DNA from: an uncultured Oscillospiraceae bacterium
GTDB lineage: Bacteria; Bacillota; Clostridia; Oscillospirales; Ruminococcaceae
Length of the DNA: 64,000 nucleotides
Direction of reading: 5' to 3'
Assembly: GCA_934481445.1 (NCBI GenBank)
Contig: CAKSPC010000003.1
Span: 1 to 64,000 of the forward strand
In this document: positions 23,590 through 32,239 of the stretch, in pieces
Position numbering within the stretch: the first letter of the stretch is position 1
How the letters are laid out: every line of letters begins with the position of its first letter
The notes under the pieces: model-generated
What the model saw: the letters and a program-made list of their open reading frames with translations, nothing else
Told to the model about the DNA's origin: nothing
Databases searched by the model: none
Program-made: the position numbers and the translations under genes

Positions 23590-25605
23590 TTACTCCGCGC
23601 AGGCGGCGACCTTTTTAATATCCTCCTCGTAATCGGGGATGATCTCCCCGTTTTCTATCACGATATCCGCCACGGTATCCAGCGCGGCGGTATTTATGCG
23701 CTCATACACCGTTTCTGGCATTTCTCCTATGCTTCGGCAGTATTCCGCGGCGTTTCCGTTTATCAGCGCGGAAAGCACGGATATCTCCGTCCCGTCCAAC
23801 TGCTCTGCGAAATCGTGCCATTCCCCGGATAATCCCGAAAGATCCCGCGAAAGCTCTGCGCAGGCGGTGACCTTTTCGTCAAAATCATCTTCGGCAATGC
23901 TGTGCGCGATCTCCTCCGCCCGAACGACGGGGACGTCCTCTTCCTCCTCGATGATGAGCTTTTTAGCGAGTTCATCCGAGCGTTCGCGGATATCCGCAAG
24001 GCGGGAAATGTCGATGTCTATTTTTACGGGCTTTGCGGGGATCTTCGGCGGAGTATCCCCGAAATCCACGGCTTTTGCGGACTTTATCTCCTTTTTTGTC
24101 GGGGCGGGGCGGATGCCGTTCTTTTCGCACCAGCCCGCGGCGGCTTCGGATATCACCTTGGTAAATTCCTCGTCGGACACCGCTTCCGTTAATCTTTCGC
24201 GGTTGCGGAAGTCGTTCAGCGCCATGGTAATGTTCGGGGCGATGGTATGGCGGAAGCCCGCTGCGCGGCGGAGTTCGGATTCCGTGCTTTTGAGGACAAA
24301 TCCGATAAATCCGCGGCAGGGCGCAGGCTCCAACTTTTCAAGCACCTGCTCGCCGCGCTTTACGCAGTATCGCTCCAGCTCGTTTATCCTTACCGTGCGG
24401 AAGCCGCCCATTCTGTCAAGGTTGACATAAGCCCCTGAAAAGGGCGACCACGAAAAGTCCTTTTTAAGTTTTCCGCAGAGTATTTCAAACAGGGATATCC
24501 CCTTTTCGGCAAAATAACCGTCCAGTGCGGAAAGCACCGCGGAAAGCGCCCCGTTCATCAGCGGGATGGTTTCGTCGGTGATAAATCTGCTGCCGCGTAT
24601 GTTGTAGGCGGAGTATTCCGCGAGGCGGTCGAGGCAGTCGTCGTAATTTTTGTCGAACATCTGCGCAGCCTTTTTGTCGCACACTCCCCCGTCCCATTTA
24701 AGGCAGGAGGAAATATCGGGGTACTGCGCGGAGATATCGTTAAAAGCATAGAAATCCTTCAGCCAGCGGGGCATTGTATTGTCGAGCCACGCGGCTTTGT
24801 CCCGCATATTTTCCCACAGGTCAAGCAGGCGGGAAAATGCGTCCGCGGCGGATATGCAGCCGATGATATTAAGCAGTTCATAGCAGTAAAGCTGAATGTA
24901 GGGCTTGTCGATATCGTTGTAAACTCCGCGGCGGACATCCGTGCGCCATGTGAAGTAGGTGCGGAGCTGTGCATTGGATAGCGCGGCGTATATGGGGCGC
25001 GGAGTTCCGCAGAAAGCGACCCTGCCGTAGTCGTCGGTGACGTCCGCCATGAAAAGCCCCTGCTTAACAATGCTCTCCTCGGCGCAGCGGGTGCGCATAT
25101 AGCCGTTGTAGAACACCCTGTTTATCTCGCGCATCTGCTTTATTTTTTCTTCCATGGCGGCGTCCTCGGGGCGGTTTCCGAGCTCGGGGGCGTCGGCGGG
25201 ATACGCCAGTTCGTCCGCGGAGATGGTCTGCGGGACGATGGGACTGCCGGTTATATAGCTTATGTTCACGCGGTCTGGGGCGGGCTTTTTCGGTATGGGA
25301 GCGCTCTGCGCGGTCTGCCGCGCTTCTTCAACGACTGCGCGTATTTTTGTGCGGATGGCTTTCGCGGTGCCGTCGGGGAGAAGGATGTCGTTGGGTATGG
25401 GCGGGGTTTCGGGTACAGGTGGGATTTCCGGCACGGGGGGAATTTCGGGCACGGGGGGAATTTCGGGCATGGGTGGGACTTCACGGCGGGGCGGTATCTT
25501 TTCCGCCTTTGCGGTGCGGGATTCAAGCATACGGCGGATCTCGTCCTTTATTTCTTCCATGCTTTTTCCGCCGGTTTCGATGTATTTTCCGAATTTGTCC
25601 GCCAT
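23590..25605 (-). CDS. TerB-N/TerB-C domain protein with proline-rich repeats
   Basis: A 671-aa cytosolic protein. A predicted helix is followed by a proline-rich stretch at about 44-72 made of PEIPPV-type repeats. Then comes a TerB-N-like domain (about 165-400: YAALSNAQLRTYFTWRTDVR, YIQLYCYELLNIIGC) and a C-terminal TerB-C-like region. TerB-N/TerB-C proteins occur in tellurite-resistance-like stress or defence systems; the exact role is unknown. ATG at 25605 (MADKFGKY) has AAAGGAGTGAGCATA in front; the open frame to 25704 is read-through of a repeat. It stands alone between two repeat copies. It may be functionally related to the TerY-C/kinase operon at 2331-5314, but this is only inference. 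Confidence 0.75.
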   Translation of the reverse strand: MADKFGKYIETGGKSMEEIKDEIRRMLESRTAKAEKIPPRREVPPMPEIPPVPEIPPVPEIPPVPETPPIPNDILLPDGTAKAIRTKIRAVVEEARQTAQSAPIPKKPAPDRVNISYITGSPIVPQTISADELAYPADAPELGNRPEDAAMEEKIKQMREINRVFYNGYMRTRCAEESIVKQGLFMADVTDDYGRVAFCGTPRPIYAALSNAQLRTYFTWRTDVRRGVYNDIDKPYIQLYCYELLNIIGCISAADAFSRLLDLWENMRDKAAWLDNTMPRWLKDFYAFNDISAQYPDISSCLKWDGGVCDKKAAQMFDKNYDDCLDRLAEYSAYNIRGSRFITDETIPLMNGALSAVLSALDGYFAEKGISLFEILCGKLKKDFSWSPFSGAYVNLDRMGGFRTVRINELERYCVKRGEQVLEKLEPAPCRGFIGFVLKSTESELRRAAGFRHTIAPNITMALNDFRNRERLTEAVSDEEFTKVISEAAAGWCEKNGIRPAPTKKEIKSAKAVDFGDTPPKIPAKPVKIDIDISRLADIRERSDELAKKLIIEEEEDVPVVRAEEIAHSIAEDDFDEKVTACAELSRDLSGLSGEWHDFAEQLDGTEISVLSALINGNAAEYCRSIGEMPETVYERINTAALDTVADIVIENGEIIPDYEEDIKKVAACAE

Positions 25606-25659
25606 TATGCTCACTCCTTTTTTTGTGGTTTTGATGGCAAAAAGTTTATGCGACAGCAG

Positions 25660-25850
25660 ATCGTAATAGACTGTGGGGGGAAAACTCTTGTTTTCCCCCC
25701 ACACCCCCTTTAGCGCCTATGAAGCGTAAAACCGCACTGCGTGCGGAGTGGCGGGGCTCCGCCCCACACCCCGCCAGCCTTTTGAAAAAGGCTGGACCGA
25801 AAACTTTTAGTTCGCTACGCGGAAATTTTAAATGTTTTCGACAGCCTTAA
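25660..25850 (+). repeat. Modular intergenic repeat, copy B
   Basis: The core hairpin GTGGGGGGAAAAC/GTTTTCCCCCCAC lies at 25672-25703, followed by CCCCTTTAGCGCC. It then joins a different tail module: a GGCGGGGCTCCGCCCC hairpin and CCAGCCTTTT/AAAAGGCTGG (25774-25795) with GGACCGAAAACTTTT. The same tail is present at 62400-62450. It separates the TerB-domain gene from the Abi gene. Confidence 0.85.
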
Positions 25851-25883
25851 CCTCACATCATATACGATATGCGCACCAAAAAT

Positions 25884-26753
25884 TCACCCCTCCGCAAACG
25901 CGATAAGCTCCTCCCACCCGTCGGGGAAGCCGATATCCGAAAGCCTTGCAACGCCCTCGTTCTTTCTGATAAGCCTTGTTATCGGCTTTACAACGCGCTC
26001 GTTCCAGTGCTGATGGTCATGATAAAGCTGCTTCATAACGATGATATACCCGAAAACGTTAGGCTGAAGCTCGGCATCAAACCCGCGGGGCGTGCGCGGC
26101 TCCACGGGGAAAGTAACGCCGTAAAGCCTGTTGTAGTGCGCGCAGTAATTGCGCAGCTCGTTAAGGCAGAAGATCCAGTTGTCCATATCGGAATAGGTGC
26201 AGCCGTAGTATTCCTCGGCGATCTCCTTTTTGTCGGCGGTGTGCATATCCTTATAAAAGAACGCCAGCGTGCCGAAGCTGAAAAGCTCCGTCACCACCCA
26301 CAGCGGGAAGCAGCCGTTATGCTTGGTGTTGTAGTGCTTTACGAATTCGATGTCGGAGTTGGACTCGATAAGGTGCTTCACGCGGGACATGAAGCTCTGA
26401 TGGATATGGCGGTGGTCGAAGGTGGAGGGATTAAGGTACCCCAGCGCGCCGTATTTCAGCGCGTGGTAGTTGGATACCGCCGCCCGCAGGGCTATCTCTA
26501 TTTCCTCCAGCGCCGCGATGAGAATGCTTCGCAGCTTTCTGTCCATATCGTATATCGCCATTATTTTATCAAATGACGTGCCCGCCTCATAGTGGCGCTT
26601 GTCGACGCGGAAAGGCTCGAAATAGTTTGACAGGCGGAAATAGTTGATGTATTTCAGCGTGTCCAGCGCTCTTTCCTCGTCCTCGACGATGCAGCCGCGC
26701 TCTTTCAGCTTTGCAAGCTGTTGTTCTAAGGTAGCGGGTATTTTATCAGCCAT
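25884..26753 (-). CDS. Abi-family (AbiD/AbiF, Abi_2) HEPN protein
   Basis: A 289-aa protein of the abortive-infection Abi_2 family. The N-terminus LEQQLAKLKERGCIVEDEE and YINYFRLSNYFEPFR are typical, as are DRKLRSILIAALEEIEIALR and PLWVVTELFSFGTLAFFY. The HEPN-type RNase motif RNxxxH is present in LNELRNYCAHYNRLYG. Members abort phage infection, probably by cleaving RNA. GGAGGAATC precedes the ATG. It lies 26 bases after gpsA in the same direction and may be transcribed with that housekeeping operon. No antitoxin-like partner is adjacent. Confidence 0.9.
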   Translation of the reverse strand: MADKIPATLEQQLAKLKERGCIVEDEERALDTLKYINYFRLSNYFEPFRVDKRHYEAGTSFDKIMAIYDMDRKLRSILIAALEEIEIALRAAVSNYHALKYGALGYLNPSTFDHRHIHQSFMSRVKHLIESNSDIEFVKHYNTKHNGCFPLWVVTELFSFGTLAFFYKDMHTADKKEIAEEYYGCTYSDMDNWIFCLNELRNYCAHYNRLYGVTFPVEPRTPRGFDAELQPNVFGYIIVMKQLYHDHQHWNERVVKPITRLIRKNEGVARLSDIGFPDGWEELIAFAEG

Positions 26754-26779
26754 GATTCCTCCGTAAAGCCCTTATCCTG

Positions 26780-27781
26780 TCAATCCATCCAGAATACTTC
26801 GCGCTCGTGCTTGCTTTCGCGGGTCATAAGCGCGGCGATGGATTTCTTCGGGTCGCTGCCCTCGTAGCATATTTTTACTATCTGCTCGATTATCGGGGTG
26901 TCGATGTTGTGCTTCTTCGCAAGGTCGTAGGCGATTATGCTGTTGGTGTAGCCCTCCACCGTGCCGACCTGCGCGACTGCTTCCGCGGCGGGGACGCCCT
27001 CGCCGATGAGTTTTCCCGCGCGGTAGTTTCTCGAGTGCAGCGAGGTGCAGGTGACGATAAGGTCGCCTATGCCCGCCATGCCCGTAAATGTTTTCCAGTT
27101 TGCGCCGAGGGCAACGCCAAGGCGGGTTATCTCCGTCATGCCCCTTGTCATCAGCGCCGCGACGGTGTTGTCGCCCAGTCCCATTCCGCGGGAAATTCCG
27201 CAGCCGAGGGCGATGGGGTTTTTAAGCACGCCGCCGAGCTCGCAGCCCGCAACGTCGTCGTTGATGTAGATACGGTAGCACTCGTTGGCGAGGGTGCGCT
27301 GAAGATACTTCGCCGTTTCGGGGTCATATCCCGCGCAGACCTCCGTGGTGGGGACGAAGCGCGCTATTTCCTCCGCATGGCAGGGTCCCGTGATGACCGC
27401 GATGGGGTTTTCGGGGAGTTCCTCGCGGATTATTTCGGAAAGGCGCAGCCCCGTGGACTGCTCCAGTCCCTTGCTTGCGTTGACAACTACCGTAGAGCGG
27501 TCTATATACGGTTTTACAGCGCGTACCGCTTCGCGGTAGAACGGCGACGGGATGCATACCACGACGATATCCGCGCCCTCGACGCAGCGGGGGTCGGTGG
27601 TAACGCCGAGGTTATCCGGGAGCCTTACGCCCTTGAGCAGGCGCTTGTGCTCCCTGTCTTTGCGGAGCTGCTCCGCTTCCTGTTCAAATTTCGTCCATGT
27701 AACGACCTCGTGCCCGTAGTGGCTGTAAAGCACGCCGAGGGCGGTGCCGTAGCCGCAGCCGAGAATTGTTATCTTTGCCAT
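26780..27781 (-). CDS. gpsA: NAD(P)-dependent glycerol-3-phosphate dehydrogenase
   Basis: Reduces dihydroxyacetone phosphate to sn-glycerol-3-phosphate for phospholipid synthesis. 333 aa. The Rossmann motif is ITILGCGYGTALGVLYS, where the usual GxGxWG has Tyr. VVNASKGLE, ITGPCHAEEI, the catalytic Lys in GGVLKNPIALGCGI, and GDLIVTCTSLHSRN all match the family. ATG at 27781 is preceded by GGAGCAAGG. Frame upstream is open but belongs to the plsY end. It follows plsY, whose product uses the glycerol-3-phosphate made here. Confidence 0.96.
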   Translation of the reverse strand: MAKITILGCGYGTALGVLYSHYGHEVVTWTKFEQEAEQLRKDREHKRLLKGVRLPDNLGVTTDPRCVEGADIVVVCIPSPFYREAVRAVKPYIDRSTVVVNASKGLEQSTGLRLSEIIREELPENPIAVITGPCHAEEIARFVPTTEVCAGYDPETAKYLQRTLANECYRIYINDDVAGCELGGVLKNPIALGCGISRGMGLGDNTVAALMTRGMTEITRLGVALGANWKTFTGMAGIGDLIVTCTSLHSRNYRAGKLIGEGVPAAEAVAQVGTVEGYTNSIIAYDLAKKHNIDTPIIEQIVKICYEGSDPKKSIAALMTRESKHEREVFWMD

Positions 27782-27797
27782 GATATATCCTTGCTCC

Positions 27798-28460
27798 TTA
27801 GGTCGATTTTTCTCCGAGCTTCTTTTCCGTGTGGGTGAGAAGCCTGTGTATGTTTCCTCTGTGCATAAATATGACCAGCGCACCCATGAACGCCGCTATA
27901 AAGAAGTTTATGAGCCATGCGGGGTCGTTATCCGCGAAGCGCCCGAACAGCAGCGTGCACACGCAGAACAGCGCCGAGGAAATGCAGCTTCCGAGGGAAA
28001 CATAGCGGGTGATCGCAACGATGGTGATGAACACCGCCATAAGAATGAGCCCCGTTCTCCAGTCCAGCACAAAAATCGCCGAAACCGCCGAGAGCACGCC
28101 CTTTCCGCCCTTGAAGCCGTAGTATATCGGGAATATATGGCCGACTATGCACATCAGCCCCGCCATATATTCCACCCATGTCATTTCGGAAGCGGGGTCG
28201 CCGGTGTTTACCCCCGCGATGAGCCGGAACGCCAGCCTTACAAGCAGCACCGAAACCACCGCCTTTGCAACGTCGCCGAGAAGCACTATTCCCGCGGCGC
28301 CCTTGCCCTGCGTGCGCAGGGTGTTGGTAAGACCCGCGTTGCCGCTGCCCATGGTGCGTATATCCTTGCCCGTGTGAATTTTTGTCACGATTATAGCCGT
28401 GTTTATGCCGCCCAGAAGATAGGGCAGGGCGAGCATTATAACAAAACATAACCACATCAT
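27798..28460 (-). CDS. plsY: Acyl-phosphate glycerol-3-phosphate acyltransferase
   Basis: An integral membrane enzyme that puts the first acyl chain on glycerol-3-phosphate. 220 aa with about five hydrophobic helices. Motif 1 is the SGNAGLTNTLRTQGK region after GGINTAIIV, motif 2 is GDVAKAVVSVLL, and motif 3 is FKGGKGVLSAVSAIFV. The GGKG core and the GSGNAG element are intact. Its ATG overlaps the stop of the upstream gene (ATGA). Slightly long because of a Gly/Thr-Glu-rich loop (NTGDPASEMTWVEY) before helix 4. Confidence 0.95.
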   Translation of the reverse strand: MMWLCFVIMLALPYLLGGINTAIIVTKIHTGKDIRTMGSGNAGLTNTLRTQGKGAAGIVLLGDVAKAVVSVLLVRLAFRLIAGVNTGDPASEMTWVEYMAGLMCIVGHIFPIYYGFKGGKGVLSAVSAIFVLDWRTGLILMAVFITIVAITRYVSLGSCISSALFCVCTLLFGRFADNDPAWLINFFIAAFMGALVIFMHRGNIHRLLTHTEKKLGEKST

Positions 28461-29041
28461 TCCGTGATGTCGTCCTTTCCGTCGGCGGCTTCTTTGTCTG
28501 TAACGAGCCTGCCGTTTATATATACCTTTATGTTGGGATTTCCCGCGCGCAGCGCCGCCATAATCACGGCGCTGTTTTCGTTCGGCTGCACCGGCATGAG
28601 CACGGTTTTTCCGTTTGAAAGCATAAGGAATATGTTCTCTCCGCGTGCGCCTTTCGGTTCGGCGGAAACTATTTCGTCATATTTCAGCAGGAACATCCTG
28701 CGGTAGGAATAGAACAGAACATATTTATCCCTGTAAAATCTGCGTGCGCCAAGCTTCGGGGCAGTTTCGTACCCCGAAAGGACCTCTTCCCGCTCGGCTT
28801 CCGTCAGCCGTTCGATATCCTTTTTGAACTTTCGCGGAGCGACAGCGAAGATATCCACCACCGCCCATATGACTACCCCCCCGAGGAACGCGGAAACCAC
28901 TATCCCCGCAATACGCGTGCTGTCCCGCGAGAAAATGCCCGTGAGGAAAAACGCGCCTATGCACACCGCCGTTACGAATGCGAACCTTATCGGCGTGGAA
29001 ATATGCGCGCGGCGGTAGTCGCGGAGTATCTGCTTCATCAT
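28457..29041 (-). CDS. Membrane protein with PH-like domain, unknown function
   Basis: A 194-aa protein with two hydrophobic helices near the N-terminus (IRFAFVTAVCIGAFFLTGIF and IAGIVVSAFLGGVVIWAVVDIF). A beta-rich cytosolic domain follows (FYRDKYVLFYSYRRMFLLKYDEI ... NIFLMLSNGKTVLMPVQ) that looks like a bacterial PH domain. It is coupled at both ends by ATGA overlaps, to der upstream and plsY downstream, so it is made with them. A role in membrane or ribosome-linked regulation is unknown; I do not recognise a named family. Confidence 0.7.
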   Translation of the reverse strand: MMKQILRDYRRAHISTPIRFAFVTAVCIGAFFLTGIFSRDSTRIAGIVVSAFLGGVVIWAVVDIFAVAPRKFKKDIERLTEAEREEVLSGYETAPKLGARRFYRDKYVLFYSYRRMFLLKYDEIVSAEPKGARGENIFLMLSNGKTVLMPVQPNENSAVIMAALRAGNPNIKVYINGRLVTDKEAADGKDDITE

Positions 29042-30354
29042 TCGCCTCTCTCACGCACGGTGAGCTTTATCGGGGTCTTGTCCAGCCCGAAAGTGTCGCG
29101 TATCTGGTTTTCGATATAGCGCTGATATGAGTAGTGGAAAAGCTCCTTGCTGTTGCAGAAAATAACGAAGTTCGGGGGATTTGTGCCCGCCTGCGTCATG
29201 TAGTAAAGCTTCAGGCGCTTGCCTTTGTCGGAGGGCGGCTGAACGCGGGATGTGGCATAGCTCAGCATATCGTTGAGCACGCCTGTGGATATTCTCATGC
29301 CGTGCTGTGCGTGGACAAGCTTTATCAGCTCAAACAGCTTGTCTATTCGCTGGCCCGTCTTTGCGGAGATGAACACGAACGGTGCATAGGACATGAACGA
29401 GAAATCCACTTCAAGCTTCTTGGTAAATTCTATCATGGTGCGGTCGGTCTTGTCCTCCACTGCGTCCCATTTGTTTACGGCGATAACGCACGCCTTGCCC
29501 TTGTCATGGGCATAGCCCGCGACCTTGCTGTCCTGCTCGGTAAAGCCTACGGTGGCGTCTATGACGATGACGCAGACGTCCGCCCTGTCCACCGCCATCA
29601 GCGCGCGGAGCACACTGAAATGCTCGATGTTTTCCGTTACCTTTGCCTTGCGGCGCATTCCCGCCGTGTCGATAAAGACATACTTGTCCTCGCCGCGGGT
29701 GACTTCGCTGTCGATGGCGTCGCGGGTAGTGCCTGCGATGTCGGAAACGATGGAGCGCTCCTCGCCTGCAATGAAGTTGATGAGGGAGGACTTGCCGACA
29801 TTCGGCTTGCCTATAACTGCTACCTTTATGGCGTCCTCATCGTAGGGGTCGGGTTCCTCGGGTGGGAGGTTCTCGAATACCGCCTCGAGAAGATCGCCCG
29901 TGCCGTGGCCGTGCACGGAGGATACCGCGATGGGGTCGCCAAGACCGAGGTTGTAAAACTCGTATATCTCGGGCGGGGGTTCGCCGATTCCGTCCACCTT
30001 GTTTACCGCAAGGACGACGGGCTTGCCGCTTCTCATGAGCATGGAAGCTACGTCGGCGTCGTTTGCGGTGACGCCGGTGGTGATATCGGTGACGAAAATG
30101 ATCGCGTCGGCACGCTCTATGGCGAGCATTGCCTGTTCTCTCATCTGCGCGAGGATAACGTCGTCGGTTTTGGGTTCGATACCGCCTGTGTCTATAAGCA
30201 TAAATTCGCGGCCAAGCCACTCGCAGCGGCTGTAAATTCTGTCGCGGGTGACGCCGGGCTTGTCGTCTACGATGGAAAGACGCTTTCCGACGAGTTTATT
30301 GAAAAGTGTGGACTTACCGACATTAGGTCTGCCCACGATTGCTACGACCTGCAT
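29038..30354 (-). CDS. der: Ribosome-assembly GTPase Der (EngA)
   Basis: A tandem-GTPase needed for 50S ribosomal subunit maturation. 438 aa. The first G domain has VGRPNVGKSTLFNKL, DTGG and NKVDG; the second has IGKPNVGKSSLINFI, DTAGMRRKAKV and NKWD. A C-terminal KH-like domain follows (RLKLYYMTQAGTNPPNFVIF). The double P-loop is diagnostic. GAAAGGCAGGAAAACA precedes the ATG. It has its own promoter at 30400-30428 and leads the der, PH-like, plsY, gpsA operon. Confidence 0.98.
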   Translation of the reverse strand: MQVVAIVGRPNVGKSTLFNKLVGKRLSIVDDKPGVTRDRIYSRCEWLGREFMLIDTGGIEPKTDDVILAQMREQAMLAIERADAIIFVTDITTGVTANDADVASMLMRSGKPVVLAVNKVDGIGEPPPEIYEFYNLGLGDPIAVSSVHGHGTGDLLEAVFENLPPEEPDPYDEDAIKVAVIGKPNVGKSSLINFIAGEERSIVSDIAGTTRDAIDSEVTRGEDKYVFIDTAGMRRKAKVTENIEHFSVLRALMAVDRADVCVIVIDATVGFTEQDSKVAGYAHDKGKACVIAVNKWDAVEDKTDRTMIEFTKKLEVDFSFMSYAPFVFISAKTGQRIDKLFELIKLVHAQHGMRISTGVLNDMLSYATSRVQPPSDKGKRLKLYYMTQAGTNPPNFVIFCNSKELFHYSYQRYIENQIRDTFGLDKTPIKLTVRERGE

Positions 30355-30399
30355 TGTTTTCCTGCCTTTCTGTTTATCTGAACATAATTATTCAATTAT

Positions 30400-30428
30400 A
30401 GTATATCACACCTGCGGCGTTTTTTCAA
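30400..30428 (-). promoter_or_regulatory. SigA promoter of the der operon
   Basis: TTGAAA (30423-30428), 17-base spacer, TATACT (30400-30405) on the minus strand. Confidence 0.8.
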
Positions 30429-30473
30429 GGATTTATCGAGTTTTTTTAAATTTTCGCGTCAACCTTTCGTCTT

Positions 30474-30935
30474 AGTGGCACCCATACACGCGGTCGAGCA
30501 TTTTGCCTTTCGCCTTTCAGCCACACATATACGCGGTCGAGGGGTGATCTCCCCATAGGGTAGGTGTCGCAGTGCGACGGCTACGCCTTACGCCTTAGCG
30601 ACAGAGGGGTTAGTTTGGCACAATACACAACATAATGGATTAAGCATAAAGTGAACTGTTGTGCCAAACTAGCCGACAGACCGCACCCCCTCGCAGGTCA
30701 ATCAGACACGCGCTTCGCGCTTAGTCTTTGCAGAGCCCTTGTAGCCACCGCAGTGGCGAAACACCCCACGCCATTAAAATGTCGTGCAGTGAAAACCGTA
30801 AAATGCCACGTTAACCCGACTCCAAAGGCGCTAAAGGGGGTGTGGGGTCAGGGGTGGACAAACGGGACGTTTGTCCAGAAAACGTAAGAGTTTTCCCCCC
30901 ACAAGTCTATTGTAATTCTCAGCCGTAATAGCTTT
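30474..30935 (-). repeat. Modular intergenic repeat, copy C (longest)
   Basis: Read on the minus strand it has the head GCTATTACGGCTGAGAATTA, GTGGGGGGAAAACTCTTACG, a nested hairpin GGACAAACG/CGTTTGTCC, CCCTTTAGCGCC, GTCGGGTTAACG, TTTCACTGC, a GTTTCGCCACTGCGGTGGC hairpin, CCTGCGAGGGGGTGCGGTC and the end module GGGGAGATCACCCCTCGACC. It carries a 61-base palindromic insertion at 30611-30671. No gene is supported between der and the GNAT gene. Confidence 0.85.
30611..30671. mobile_element. 61-base palindromic insertion inside repeat copy C
   Basis: TAGTTTGGCACAA and TTGTGCCAAACTA are perfect 13-base inverted repeats at its ends. The sister repeat at 47340-47640 runs straight through the corresponding site without it. 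If the outer TA pairs are a target duplication, the element is a 57-base miniature transposon. No coding capacity. Confidence 0.72.
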
Positions 30936-30992
30936 AAGCATCAAGTGTATAATTCTCCACAAGTCTATTATAATTCCCAGCCGTAATAGCTT
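30901..30992. repeat. Direct duplication of the repeat head
   Basis: ACAAGTCTATTGTAATTCTC followed by AGCCGTAATAGCTT at 30901-30934 recurs with two changes at 30959-30992, spaced 58 bases apart. The second copy is an orphan head module of the intergenic repeat. Confidence 0.75.
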
Positions 30993-31066
30993 CCGACAAT
31001 GCGCTTATAATTTTTTCATCCCCCCAAGAAGCCACGCCACTTCGCCGAGAATGCCCTCCCTCCTTA

Positions 31067-31095
31067 TTGACACTCCGCCGCAATTGTGCTATGAT
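31067..31095 (+). promoter_or_regulatory. SigA promoter of the two-GNAT operon
   Basis: TTGACA (31067-31072), 17-base spacer, TATGAT (31090-31095), 35 bases before the ATG. Confidence 0.88.
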
Positions 31096-31129
31096 AAATC
31101 TGTTGAAACAAAACAAGGGAGGCAATAAA

Positions 31130-31723
31130 ATGAGCATTTCGCTCAGAATGGCACGTCCCGCTGACGCGGCGGCGCTGGCGGAGATATACGCGCCGTATGT
31201 GACCGATACGGCGATAACGTTTGAATACGCCGTCCCCTCCGCGGAGGAATTTTCGGAGAGGATAGCCCGTACGCTCGAAAAATACCCCTATTTCATCGCG
31301 GAGAATAACGGAGAAATAGTCGGGTACGCATACGCGGGGGCGTTTCACCCGCGGGCGGCTTACGACCATTCCGCAGAGCTCAGCATTTACGTCCGGACAG
31401 GATACAGCGGAAAGAGCATAGGAAAAACGCTGTACACTGCCCTTGAGAACGCCCTGCGGCTTCAGAATGTAACAAACCTCTACGCCTGCATAGGCTACTC
31501 CGAAAAGGAGGACGAGTACCTCACGCACAACAGTGTGGATTATCACGCGCATATGGGCTACCGCCTTGTCGGCGTGTTTGAAAGGTGCGGGTATAAGTTC
31601 GGCAGGTGGTACAGCATGGTCTGGATGGAGAAATTCCTCTGCCCGCACGGCGATGTTCCCGAAAAATTCGTGGGATTTCCGTCGGTAAAGGATGAGTTTT
31701 CGCGGAAATTCGGGATAAAATGA
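31130..31723 (+). CDS. Phosphinothricin-type GNAT acetyltransferase
   Basis: A 197-aa GNAT enzyme that moves acetyl from acetyl-CoA to an amine. It resembles phosphinothricin/methionine-sulfoximine acetyltransferases: MARPADAAALAEIYAPYV, TAITFEYAVPSAEEF, AELSIYVRTGYSGKSIGKTL (the CoA-binding loop, here Y-S-G-K-S-I-G) and ACIGYSEKEDEYLTHNS. AAGGGAGGCAATAAA precedes the ATG. Upstream in-frame codons overlap the promoter and are not coding. The true substrate could be methionine sulfone/sulfoximine or another amino acid analogue. It is followed by a second GNAT gene 24 bases on. Confidence 0.88.
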   Translation: MSISLRMARPADAAALAEIYAPYVTDTAITFEYAVPSAEEFSERIARTLEKYPYFIAENNGEIVGYAYAGAFHPRAAYDHSAELSIYVRTGYSGKSIGKTLYTALENALRLQNVTNLYACIGYSEKEDEYLTHNSVDYHAHMGYRLVGVFERCGYKFGRWYSMVWMEKFLCPHGDVPEKFVGFPSVKDEFSRKFGIK

Positions 31724-31747
31724 TATAAAAAGAGAGAGGTACGCAAA

Positions 31748-32224
31748 ATGGAAATAGAAATCAGACGCGCCGAAAAAAAGGACGCCGAAAAAATGCTGGC
31801 GCTTCTGTCGCAGGTGCACGAGCTCCACGCAAAACTCCGCCCCGATATATTTATTTCCGGAAGAACAAAATACACCGCCGAGGAGCTTTCGCAGATGTTC
31901 GGCGATGAGGAGCGGCCTATTTTTGTCGCGCTGGATAACGGAGAAGTCGTTGGATATGCGTTCTGCGTGAAGAAGCACCCGCCGTTCACCACGAATATGA
32001 AGGATTTCTCGACGATATATATCGACGATCTGTGCGTTGACGAGAACTGCCGCGGAAAGCACGTCGGCACGCTGCTGTTCGATCATGTGATGAAATATGC
32101 AAAGGAACAGGGCTGCTACGACGTGACCCTCAATGTGTGGGAGGGCAACGACAGCGCCCGCGCTTTCTATGAGAAGATGGGGATGTTCGTTAAGGAAACA
32201 CAGATGGAGATTCTGGTCAAGTGA
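31748..32224 (+). CDS. GNAT-family acetyltransferase
   Basis: A 158-aa GNAT protein. Motif A is IDDLCVDENCRGKHVGTLLF, giving the R/Q-x-x-G-x-G/A-type CoA pyrophosphate loop (RGKHVG). The C-terminus VWEGNDSARAFYEKMGM is typical of motif B. AGAGAGAGGTACGCAAA is in front of the ATG. The substrate cannot be read from sequence. Cotranscribed with the preceding acetyltransferase. Confidence 0.92.
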   Translation: MEIEIRRAEKKDAEKMLALLSQVHELHAKLRPDIFISGRTKYTAEELSQMFGDEERPIFVALDNGEVVGYAFCVKKHPPFTTNMKDFSTIYIDDLCVDENCRGKHVGTLLFDHVMKYAKEQGCYDVTLNVWEGNDSARAFYEKMGMFVKETQMEILVK

Positions 32225-32239
32225 TTTTTCGGCTGTTTG

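Noticed and set aside
30651-30887. Small ORF within the long intergenic repeat
   Set aside because: It falls entirely inside repeat modules, has no ribosome site, and the sister repeats break the frame.
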